Source of the DNA: Gossypium raimondii
Lineage: Eukaryota > Streptophyta > Magnoliopsida > Malvales > Malvaceae
Reading direction: 5' to 3'
Length of the DNA stretch: 64,000 nt
Assembly (NCBI RefSeq): GCF_025698545.1
Contig: NC_068566.1
Coordinates: 40,465,192 to 40,529,191, forward strand
In this document: in pieces, positions 47,487 to 58,261 of the stretch
How the letters are laid out: every line of letters begins with the position of its first letter
Numbering within the stretch: the first letter of the stretch is position 1
The notes under the pieces: generated by a model
Told to the model about the DNA's origin: nothing
The model's database searches: none
The model's input: the letters and a program-made list of their open reading frames with translations, nothing else
Made by a program: the position numbers and the translations under genes

Positions 47487-48429
47487 ATAAAGAAAGGGAC
47501 CAAAGTGAAAACCCACAAAGGGCGCTTTGAATCCTAAAAAAAAGGCCGAGGTGAAAACCCGCAAAGGGCACCTTGAGACCAAAGGAGATTTGAGTTGAAA
47601 ACCCGAAAGGGGCAACTCGAATTTCAGATCAGAATAGGGCATGAGGTGATCGAAGTAGCTCAATTTTTTAGCCAGATTGGAACATGTGGTGATATGAAAG
47701 GATAGGTGACATCTTGGGGCATCAACAAAGTACTGTAGATCTTCTAAACACATGTCAAACTCAAAAAGGTCTTCAAAAAGTTTGTACAGAGAAGTTCAAG
47801 CTGCGATATCTGAGGCACTTAATCTTCATACTATTTGTTGTTCTTGGAATACCTCTTTCTTTTTCAACATACATGTTCCAAATCAATTATTTTTTGTTCT
47901 TATTATCATTGATAATTTGTTCGTTTCGAGCTTTGCTCTCAATAAAATTTCAGCTCTGTCCATCATTATGACATTTTTCAAGCATTTTGCTTTGAAATAA
48001 CGATTATTGGACCAATAATACTTTCATTAAAGGAGTTTTGCATATTACTCTGAAAGCTGCTAAGTAGTACGAGGACCTAAAACGGGATTATTGTTTAGAA
48101 GTCTCCAAACCTAAGGGTTGGAAACATTTGAGAAAGAATAGTCTAAATTGTAACTATTTCTTTGGATTTTCTGTTAAAGATACCAGCTAACCTAGAAGGC
48201 ATAGTAACACATCAGCAATAGAATTCTGATGAATAACGAGTAATGACAACCAAAGAATTGAAGAGGGATCATTCTCGAAAAATAATGTTCTGCATTCAGC
48301 AAATATCATTCATAAACATCTAGTAGAAGCATTTGATTCATTCTGATCATAACATACTAATTACTAGGCATAAATAGGTCCATAAAATGGATTCTACAGG
48401 TCATGTTCCTTAGAGAACAGATCAGTGAA
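47487..48429 (+). other. Post-pol spacer of the Ogre-type element
   Basis: Non-coding. At about 47500-47620 a unit based on GTGAAAACCCGCAAAGGGCA occurs three times with drift. The rest shows no repeat or gene. Confidence 0.5.
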
Positions 48430-49180
48430 ACCCCGAATCCTCTACCCCTGAAGTTACAGTGGGAAGGATGGAAGTCATCATGGTGAATCTTATCTCTCTG
48501 AAGTTGCAGTAGAGCAGATTGAAGCCATTAGTCTTATCTCTCTGAAGTTGCAGTAGAGCAGATTGAAGCCATTAGTCTTATCTCCCTGAAGTTGCAGTAG
48601 AGCAGACTGAAGATAGAAAATCTTATCTCTCTGAAGTTGCAGTAGAGTAGATTGAAGCTAAAGACCACAAATCTTATCTTTCTGAAGTTGCAGTAGAGCA
48701 GATTGAAGCTATAGATTACAAATGTTATCTCTCTGAAGTTGCAGTAGAGCAGATCATATCAAATATTATCTCTCTGAAGTTGCAGTAGAGCATATTATAT
48801 CAAACCTTATATTCCTGAAGTTGCAGTGGAGCAGGTTAAAAATAAATCAAATATTATCTCCCTGAAGTTGCAGTGGAGCAGATTAAAGACGGGTTACAAA
48901 TCTTATCTCCCTGAAGTTACAGTAGAGTAGATTAAAGCCACAAACCTTATCTCTCTGAAGTTGCAATAGAGCAGGTTGAAGTAACAAACCTTATCCCCCT
49001 GAAGTTGCAATAGGTCAGATTAAATATACCACAACAAGTCTTATCTCCCTGAAGTTGCAGTGGAACAGACTAAAACCACAAACCTCACCCCCTTAAAGTC
49101 ACAACAGAGTGGATTGAAGCCACAAGTCATATCTCTTTTCAAAGTTGTAGTAGAGTGAATCGAAGTAACAAGGCGGTGGA
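48430..49180 (+). repeat. Tandem array before the 3' LTR, about 16 units
   Basis: Units of about 40-52 bp share the core CTGAAGTTGCAGTAGAGCAG followed by a variable A-rich tail. About sixteen copies are visible, the outermost most diverged. Tandem repeats between pol and the 3' LTR are a known trait of Ogre-type elements. Confidence 0.9.
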
Positions 49181-49276
49181 CTGAAATGAAGCTACTTGAA
49201 GAAGAGAAGCACTAGAAGAAGTAAAGAATTGGTAAGACCAGACAAAATTGGTCTTTCATAGCCTTTGCTCTGTTCT

Positions 49277-50598
49277 CGTTACAAGCCCATTTTGCCCAAG
49301 CCCATACTAGCAAAACAAAAAAACAGAAACCCAATCACAATGTTGACCCAACATACCCAAAGTCCCTGGCCCAAACTCGAAACCCATTACAAGCCCAAAT
49401 GCCAAATCCAAATAAAACAAAGCCCAAACCCAAACAAGCCCATTATAGCAAAGCCCAACAGAAGTCAAAGCTAGGTTTCAGAAAAGCTAAAACCCTAGCT
49501 AAGGCGCCGTACGTCCCTAGGGGCTCCTAGTATCTGCTGTCGCTCTGGCTTCTGCCATTGTCACCACGGTCACGTCGCCATCGACTCACCTGCCCGTCAA
49601 CTACTCCTGCAAGACACGCAAACAACAGAAACACTAAAGAAAAATAATAGAGGTAACATGTAACATCGATTATAAAAGCCGAATTTCATCGTTGTATGAG
49701 GCTTCTTCTTTTTCTTTTTTCTTTCAAACGATTCTCAGAAAATAAAAAGCAAAAAAAACTTAAAGGTGATTTCTGGTGTTTTCTCATTTCAGTTTTTAGA
49801 TTTTTTTAAACTCTATCTTTTTTTGTTTATTCCTCTACGTATATAACATATAGAAAACAAAGGGACTTACCGGAGACGCCCCATGACCGCGCTGTCGGAA
49901 GGTGGTTCTCCATCGCCGAGTCTAGATCGAGAGAAGGCGCAGGGATCTTTCCCTTTAGGCTTTGGTCCATGAAGGCTCGGCCTTCATTCAGTTTTTGAAG
50001 CGGGGTTCAAAAAACCCATTTTTTGCTCTGACCACCGCCTACAGCGGAACCTTGGCGGCTGATACGATGGTCGTCGTTTGGAACCAAAGGTCGGAGAGAG
50101 GAGGGTTTGAAAGAGGAAACTCTCATTTTTTTTTTTGAAAAGTGATGGGAAATTAAGTTTTTTTTTTAAACTTGAATTTTAAGGACCCGCTAAACAGTGC
50201 CGCTTAAGGCTGGTCACAATAGCCCTAAAACGGCGTTGTATCACCCTATGGTTCGCGCGTCGACCCGACCTGACCGTGAGGATCCGCGCGTTTTGGACTT
50301 TTGGGACATTTGCGCGTAAGGTCCCTTTGCTTTTGCGCTGTCATGCAATAGTGTCCTTTTTGTTTTTTTAAATTTGGCCACGTAATTTTCTACGCTTTTC
50401 ATTTTAGCCCGCGCCAAAATGCTGCGCATAACGATAGGAATATTTGCTCAATCAGCCATCCGTTCTTTGGGCACATTATATTTTGGTCCCTAGGGATCTT
50501 TTTTTTTGTTTATTTGCGTTTTGAACCCCGAATTTTGTTCCAAGATTCGATTTAGCCTGTTTGTTTTATTATTTTAGTTATTTTCTAAGCAAATTAGA

Positions 50599-50668
<70 letters not shown>

Positions 50669-50999
50669 GGTTGCTCATTTATACTTTTTAATTTTAGATC
50701 TAATTATATATACATGTACGAACATATTTTTAATTTTTATAAATATATATATCTACATACATTTATATATTTTCTATGTTTCATAATTTTATATACATAC
50801 TTTTATATATATATATATATTTTACATTTTAAAATATGTATATTTTATATGTATATTTTTTATTATTTTTATTTTTATAATTCATATACGTATATATTTT
50901 TCTTATATATACATATATATATATATTATAATTTTATTTATTTTCTTTGTTGTTATAATTGCTTCACTTGGTGTTCATTTATTTATTTATTTACATGTC

Positions 51000-51033
<34 letters not shown>

Positions 51034-51954
51034 TAAATGTTTTAGTTTTTATTTGTTTATTTACTTGTTATTGTTTACATGTCTTCTTATTTATTTATCT
51101 TTTGTTTTTGCTCGTATTATTTTTACTTACATTATCATAATTGTTATTCCATTACATCAATTTTTACCCAGATTCGTAAAATAGAAAAATTTAGAAATAA
51201 AGGCAATACTCAGTATTTGGGATCTTCGAGAGGATTGAGCCCTAACGTATTGGGTTCCAATTTTCTTCGTTGAATTTAAATAATCGAGAATGCTCTTTAA
51301 TAAAAAACAAATAAAAAGCTCATTATCGGGAATTCAATACGTTGTGTCCTAACGCATTGGATATGACACGTTGTTTTCTCGAGATGAGGATTTTTTCTAA
51401 AAAATAATAAAGGCAATATTCAATGTTTAGAATTTTGAGAAATTGTGCCCTAACGTATTAGGCTGCGATTTCTTCATCTAACTTAAAAAATTGAATATCC
51501 TTTTAAATTTTATTCCACAAGTTTTTTTTGGACAAGCTCATTTTTGAGAAGGTGAAATCTCATACCCTAACTCATTGGGTGTGACATTTTCTCTCTCCGA
51601 AATGAGAGGGTCATAACGGGTAATTTAATTTATACAAGTTTTTAATACAAGGATCGTATTTTAAAATCTTTGCACATTTTTTATATTAAGACACTAATTA
51701 ATCAACAATTTACCAATTTTGGGCATGTCGAGGGTGCTAACCCTTCCTCGTGCGTAACCGACTTCCGAACCCGTTTTCTAGATTTTATAAGACCAAAAAT
51801 TATCGTTTTAGTAAATTTAAATTTTTATTAAAATGATTTAATTATGAGGTGATCCGATAACACCTAAATAAAAAGGATTGGTGGCGACTCCCATTTTTAT
51901 TTTCGTTTTCAAAATTAAAGTCGAACCCCGTTTTATCAAAAAATGGTGTAAACA
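49277..51954 (+). repeat. 3' LTR of the Ogre-type element
   Basis: Homologous to 25022-27596 along its whole length and followed by the target duplication GTCAC. The (ATT)n run at about 50601-50668 is more than twice as long as in the 5' LTR, and a second ATT run lies near 51000-51032. Confidence 0.88.
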
Positions 51955-51959
51955 GTCAC

Positions 51960-52570
51960 TGCAAAAGATTCAAAAACAAGAATATTCCCCTATTGGTCCT
52001 TCACGCAAAGTCATTCCAGCCTCACCAAGCAGCTTTAATAAAGGACACCAGCTGCATTACATGATTCGATAAGCAAATTCAGAATTCCAGTTCATGTAAG
52101 TTTGAGCAGTTTAGCATCTATAGAAAAGAATGAGCGAGGTGTAATGGCCAGGAGCCATTCTTGTGGGTTATTAGGCCTGGATCAGCTGACGATCTGAAAT
52201 GGAAGAAGTTGTTGCCTGAGCGGTTTATAAAAGCTGTACAAGAATTATAAAATGAGAACCTCAAAAAGAGGTATTATCACATGGGATTGAGGGAGGATTT
52301 GCACACATTGAGGCTGGGACGGAACAACGAAAAGCATATCAGACGGGGATCCAATGATCCAAGGTATGTCATTCATGCATGGAAACTCAGGTTACAATTG
52401 GAGAATGTATTTGAAAGAGGAGAGATACAAAGAGATATCATGTGGATAAACTAAGGCGGAGGGCTAAAATTTTAGAGATGATTGAACTCTATATCAGAGA
52501 AGGTGGTTCTACCTACAATTCTCTGAATCGATTAATCAAAGCTAATTATATCATAATCACATTGCTAGCC
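51960..52570 (+). pseudogene. UDP-glycosyltransferase pseudogene, 3' piece
   Basis: Resumes the UGT interrupted at 25021: LQKIQKQEYSPIGPSRKVIP, then (in changing frames) a counterpart of WVIRPGSADDLKWKKLLPERF, a decayed PSPG box (GWDGTTKSISDGIPMIQ) that would bind the UDP-sugar, and the C-terminal RRWFYLQFSESINQS-like end. At least three frame changes and several stops. The pieces at both sides of the retroelement fit end to end over the target site, so this was one gene. Confidence 0.75.
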
Positions 52571-53162
52571 TTGCTATGGCCAAGGCTAGTGTCACGAGCC
52601 TAATGCAACATACCCCTACAGTACAGTTTGTGATCTGTGCGGCATGTACTTCCTAGAACTTCTTTAAGCTAGGAGTGCCTTAAAACCTTTTATTATTGTC
52701 CATTACTCCATAATAAGGACCTCTCCAATGTAACAAGTCTTGATATCTTATGAAGAGATACAAGGTCATAATAGTGTTAAGGAAACAAATCCAATTTTGC
52801 ATACATTACAATTAGTCTATATACAGTCGAGTTTCACGATTGTACTGCTGTTGTTTTATTATATAGCAGCAATCATACATATTGTAGTTACTGCATTCAT
52901 TTACCTATATAAGTCTGCTTTCTAAGTCAAAACAATCACATAAGATAACTGTAAGTACACCATTATGCAATGCAGCAGAGACCTAAAATGCACGTCGCAG
53001 ATTCTCCTCTTAGACATGAATACTATCCCCGGAGTAATTATGCAAGATAGATATTAATGAGAAAAGACAATTACCTATCAATGACACTTGTAAGAAAATA
53101 ACAAAGTTATTGGTTAATTGCTACAGAACATCTTACGTAAGAATCAAAGAAAAAGCAATCAG
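52571..53162. other. Spacer between the UGT pseudogene and Elongin C
   Basis: No gene is visible. A perfect 9-bp stem CTAGCCTTG...CAAGGCTAG lies near 52564-52588. The right part is the 3' UTR region of the minus-strand Elongin C gene. Confidence 0.4.
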
Positions 53163-54142
53163 CTACGTATGGAGATAATTAGCAGCCATCATCAGCTCCA
53201 AAGTCAGTTCGGGTTCAATGTGAAACTCAGTCTCTTTACCCCTGATCAAATACCAACTCTTTTATCAATGTAAAAACAAAAATGAAACATTCATGATTTT
53301 TTTTTCAGATTATGGATTTGTCAGATGTCCTATTAGTGATGAAATTGAAATTTCAATAGATATTCACGAATTTGAAATTCATGTTTTTATACTTTCCAAA
53401 TATATAATCATTTTCAATCTTAACCAATTTATACATAATCGTACGCATTCGATTCACACAGTTCATGCACCAAATGAAATCGAAATCCAAATTTCCAAAG
53501 CACTAGAATATTTCATAAGAAATGCAAGGTGGCTCGTTTATAGAAGGAGAAATAAATGAAATTAGTCATTAGTCAAAGAAATCATTGAAAAACACTAATA
53601 TTTGTTTCGAGCCTAGTACAATTAAGGCATCGTCTTGTATAATTTGACAATCCACCTTCAACATGATCATATGGCAGAGCTCTCCCAAGTGCAAAAAAAA
53701 AAAAAAAAACAACCAAATCCGTTCCCATATAAGTTTTATCAACATATTCAAAGCTTATAATTTAAGTTAGCCATTCAATATATCCACAGCATTGACACAA
53801 ACCAAACATTGATACAAAAACACAAACCTTGAATATTGAAGAGCCCAATAAAAATATTGACAGATCCTCTCAAGAATCACAGCGCTTATCTCCGGAAAAG
53901 TCACTTCTCCAAGCTTCGTCTCCGCAAAACCACCTTCACCATCACCACCAAAAAAAAAAAGAAAAAGAAATTAGACCTTTCAAACCGAAAAACAACAAAG
54001 AACCTAGAAAAACCCAATTTTCAATGGGACCTGGTGATGTAAGCAAGTTACGGATGGTCTGAGAAACCATGACAGCGTCCTTGTCAATAACAAATTCCAT
54101 CTCGTCAGCGCTGATGAGTTTGACGGTATCTTTTCTCTTCAT
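53163..54142 (-). CDS. Elongin C (SKP1/BTB-fold subunit), complete, three exons
   Basis: Exons 54142-54031, 53933-53828 and 53241-53163 give 98 residues, the normal plant length. Phases fit at both junctions (donors GTCCCA and GTTTGT; acceptors GTGAAG and GATCAG). Landmarks are MKRKDTVKLISADEMEFVID, MVSQTIRNLLTSPGG, GEVTFPEIS, ICQYFYWALQYSRGKETEF and LMMAANYLHT at the end. Elongin C binds Elongin A and BC-box proteins and links them to Cullin-type ubiquitin ligases; it also acts with Elongin A in transcription elongation (family knowledge). An LTR retroelement lies 60 bp upstream of the ATG, so the promoter may be displaced. Single-frame reading hides this gene because no exon exceeds 112 bp. 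Confidence 0.92.
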
Positions 54143-54201
54143 GTTGTTTTCTCTTTCTCTCTCTCCGATTTAAATGCAGTGTAATGAGATCGGGAGAGGG
54201 T

Positions 54202-54492
54202 TGTTGCGAGCTAAAAATGGTATTCTAAAGAAACGGGGAGTTTTGGGGAGGGAATCTTTTAAATTTAAGTGAAACTGGGAGTTTAGAAGATTAGTATACG
54301 GTGCGTTTAATCACAACCGAATTTGTCCACGTTACTCTATTAGTTTTTCCTTTAAAATTGCATGTAATGCATGGGGTATTTTTCATGAATGAAAAACAGA
54401 AGAAAATCCAGTATTCTCAATCTTCTCTCTATTTTTCTTTCTCTCTTCTCCGATTTCTCTCTTTTCTACTTTCAAAATTCTGGTTCGTAACA
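54202..54492 (+). repeat. 5' LTR of the chromovirus
   Basis: TGTTGCGAGC...TTCGTAACA, 291 bp. It is followed at 54494 by ATGTATCAGAGC, close to the initiator-Met primer site TGGTATCAGAGC. Confidence 0.9.
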
Positions 54493-54513
54493 AATGTATC
54501 AGAGCTGTCACGA

Positions 54514-55344
54514 TCCCTACATGGCGGGTGATGGTGTGTCGACTCGTTTGCAGAAGGAGGTCGGGAGTTTGCAACAGGATATTTCTAAAATCTAGGAAGA
54601 AATAGCCCGTTTGGAATCTAAAATGGAGTCGCGGTTGCAGGAGTTTAAGACTGAATTTCGAGGGCATATGCAAGCCTTATTAAGTCAATACTTTGGACCT
54701 CCACCCACAGGTTCATCGGCAAATGTGGTGACAGATAAAGGTAATGGGGTTTTGGGAGCTCCTCCGGGCTTCCTGCCTAAGAAAAACGATTTACCCTATG
54801 TTGCAGCAGACCCGGTGGTTACGGATAAGGGTGGCGTATATTGGAAGGATCACTCTTATGTGCCGGGCGTGGCTGTTACTCGAAGCAGATTGGACTGTCC
54901 AAAGTTCGATGGTACGGATTTTAGAGGTCGGTGGACAAAGTTGGAACAATATTTTGAGGCGGAAGGTACACCAGAGGCCAGTAAGGTCCGCACGGTGATG
55001 TTGAATCTAGAAGGCCGAGCTTTGGAGTGGCACCATTTTTATTCTCAAAGGAGTGGCGGGCTGCAAATGTTGACTTGGTCAGAGTACATTAAGAACCTTC
55101 AGGCTCGTTTTGGCTGTGGACAGTTTGGCAATCCGATGAGGGAATTGGTTAATTTGAAACAACATGGTACCGTTGAACAGTATCAGGATTTGTTTGTTGG
55201 ATTATTGAATCAAGTGCACCTACCAGAGGCCTATGCTCTCAGTATTTTTCTCAGCAACTTGAAGGCTGAGATTGGTTACTATTTGGATCTGTTTGAACCC
55301 GTGACATTGCTGGAGGCTTTCCAGTTGGCTAGAAAGATCGAAGT
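54514..55344 (+). pseudogene. Gag of the chromovirus, 5' part
   Basis: Coiled-coil start (LQKEVGSLQQDISK, SRLQEFKTEFRG), then the capsid core: LDCPKFDGTDFRGRWTKLEQ, ALEWHHFYSQRSGG and HGTVEQYQDLFVGLLNQ. It is cut at 55345 by solo LTR C. Confidence 0.75.
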
Positions 55345-58256
55345 TGTAACACCCCTTACCCGTATTCAATACCGGAATAGGGTACGAGGCATTACCAAAA
55401 CACATGCACTTGTAAACGTATTTAACCGAGTTATAAAATTTCATCTAAATTAAAACTTTCAAAATAATTAACATGCTTCTATAACTTTTCACAGTATATC
55501 CTCAAAATGTTATAATCATAATAATTAGGGCTTACGAGACCCGATACATACTCATGCAATTCAATGCTTCATTTCCATTTCCTTCAATTCGCAATTTCTC
55601 ATGCTCACGATTTAGATCATATCACTAGCAATTTCCATTTAATTCACGTACAATTCAATGACATCAAGTTCAACACTAATACGTATTTAGCATTTAACTC
55701 AATGTTTATTGATTATACCATTCAATAACACATTTATGAAATTCTCAATTTTGCAATGAAAATATCACTTTAGCTTGAATAACAACATCGTCCTGATATA
55801 AATACACTACCACTTATCCATTTACTTTAATTCTTTTGGGCCCATTTGTCACTTATCATCCTTAATCAAATTAGGGAACGGTTACGGAAAATTGAGTACT
55901 TCACTTTCACTTTGCCATAGTATAACTATGGTCTTACGTATGATCACTTATCACTTGTCCCTGATCAGATAAGTGTAGCTAGGCTACCACTTATCACTTT
56001 GTCACTTGATCAGATAAGTGTAGCTAAGGCTAACACTTATCACTTTGTCACTTGATCAGATAAGTATAGCACTTATCACTTTTTCACTTGATCAGATAAG
56101 TGCAGCTAAAGCTACCACTTATCACTTTGTCTCTTGATCAGATAAGTGTAGCACTTATCACTTTTTCACTTGATCAGATAAGTGTAGCTAATGCTACCAC
56201 TTATACTTTCTCACTTGATCAGATAAGTGTAGCTAATGCTACCACTTATCACTTTCTCACTTGATCAGATAAGTGTAGCTAATGCTACCACTTATCACTT
56301 TATCACTTGATCAGAAGTACTCAAATCCGGCGTTCCGCTCAATTTGATCATTTATTCATATATCAGGCTTACCAACATGTGTTAATTCAAAAACCATTCA
56401 TGACATTATTTCATGCCAAATCATATATTGAATATACCATACACACATACCATGAAACTTTATTTTCACACATGAGTTTAAACCTTGACCAATAATGCAC
56501 AAATATAAGTATAATTCATATTTCATCGTTTATCAATTAAAATCAAGCATATGACCAATTATACACAAATCATTCATATATTTCCCAATTTTCCTCCTCC
56601 TCCTCTCCATTCCACATCCTTAATGTGTATAACACACTTAAACAACATTAGCTATAATTTCACCATTCACTCACATGTATATTCAAAACTGTTTATCCGA
56701 GTCAGAGTCACTAAATTATTTTTATCCGGAGCTACAGAGCTCCAAATTAAGATCCGTTAATTTTTCCTGAAACTAGACTCACATATCTTCATACCATAAA
56801 ATTTTCAGAATTTTTGGTTCAGCCAAATAGTACAGTTTATTCTTTAAAGTTTCCCCTATTTCGCTGTCTGACAGTTCCGACCACTCTTCACTAAAAATTA
56901 ATTATCTCATTGTACAGAATTTGGATGATATTTTCGTTTGTTTCTTTTAAAAATATACTCATTAAGGATTCTAAAAATATAAATTATAAATCATAATCAT
57001 TTTTGTACAATTTTTAATGATTTTCCAAAGTCAGAACAGGGGAACCCGAATTCATTCTGACCTTGTCTCACAAAATCTATTATATCTCACGATTTATAAT
57101 TCGATTGCTCACACCGTTTCTTTTATAAGAAACTAGACTAAATAAGATTTAGTTTCATATTTTATTCATCTTCTAATTCAATCTCTACAATTTTTTGTAA
57201 TTTTTTAAAGTTACACTACTGCTGCTGTCCAAAACTGCTTTAGTGTAAAATGTTGATTTCCATTTTGCCCCAAATTTCACAGTTTATACAATTCGATCCT
57301 TTCTCAATTAACCCCTCAATTAATATGATTTTCTCAATTAATACTTTAACTAGACATTATAAGTTGTTACACAACTATTGAAATTCAGAATTTCCACATA
57401 TAACTCTATCTTCAAACTCTTTTACTATTAGGTCCCAACATTCACTTTCTATTCAATTCTTTCAATAAAATCAGTATATGAACAATTTAAAACTCTAATT
57501 TCATGCTAAATCATCATATAATTCCAGCACATATTCATATCAACTTTCAACTTCTTTCATAAAATCAAAAACTAATGAATTTAACAAGTGGGCCTAGTTG
57601 TAAAAGTCATAAAAATACAAAAATTTCAAGAAATAGTCAAGAATTGAACTTACTTGTAATAAAAATATGAAGAAACAGCTTGAAGAAGCCCTTCCATGGT
57701 GTTTTAGCTGATGAGAATTCAGAAAAATGAAGAGAAATCTATATAATTCCACTTTGGTCCTAACTTTATTAAGCAAATTTTACAATATTCCAATTTTGCC
57801 CTTAATTCTTCTTACTTTCTTGCTGATTTCATGCCTTTGCCGTCCAGCCCAAATAGACCTTGGGTCTATTTGCCTTTTAAGCCCTCTTCCTTTTATCATT
57901 TAAGCTATTTAATCATTTCCCAAAATTTTGCATTTGTTACAATTTAGTCCTTTTTGTTCAATTAATTATCGGAACTTTAAAATTTCTTAACGAAACTTTA
58001 ATAATAACTTTTTAACACTCCATAAATATTTATAAAAATATTTATGGCTCGGTTTAAAATCCCCGAGGTCTTGATACCTCATTTCGATTCTAATTATTTT
58101 AATATTTATTTCTAGTGCACTATTCACTATTTCAAAAATTTTCCTAACTTCACATTTAACTTATACTTACTAAATTAATAATATTTTCTACCCATTTGTC
58201 GAATTTAGTGATCTCGAATCACTGTTCCGACACCTCTAAAAATTCAGGCCATTACA
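55345..58256 (-). mobile_element. Solo LTR C (same group as A and B), 2.9 kb, nested in the chromovirus gag
   Basis: TGTAACACCCC...GGCCATTACA with a perfect target duplication GAAGT (55340-55344 and 58257-58261). It has no coding region. Its body is diverged from A and B; the ends are shared. Confidence 0.82.
55947..56320. repeat. Tandem array in solo LTR C based on CACTTATC and GATAAGTG
   Basis: About eight units built from CACTTATCACTTTGTCACTT, GATCAGATAAGTGTAGCTAA and TGCTACC. CACTTATC and GATAAGTG are reverse complements, so each unit can fold into an 8-bp stem. Confidence 0.9.
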
Positions 58257-58261
58257 GAAGT

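Larger units (their letters stand above)
25022..51954 (+). mobile_element. Ogre/Tat-type Ty3/Gypsy retroelement, broken, with two nested insertions
   Basis: Bounded by the perfect 5-bp target duplication GTCAC (25017-25021 and 51955-51959), with LTRs of about 2.6 kb. Assignment to the Ogre/Tat group rests on a tRNA-Arg-type primer site, an extra ORF before gag, a gag start MDQRLERLEQ, a G-patch after the protease, and a tandem array before the 3' LTR. Without its two nested insertions it would be about 17 kb. All coding parts are decayed, with well over ten breaks in total. By eye the LTRs differ by about 6% over their first 420 bp, with many C/T and G/A changes, so this is an insertion of a few million years. 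Confidence 0.85.

Noticed and set aside
48430-49180. Regular repeats considered as a CRISPR-like array
   Set aside because: The DNA is plant nuclear, units touch without unique spacers of constant length, and the position before a 3' LTR explains them.
53829-54062. Plus-strand open frame of 76 codons
   Set aside because: It is the antisense of Elongin C exons 1 and 2. The minus strand has the conserved protein and correct splice sites.
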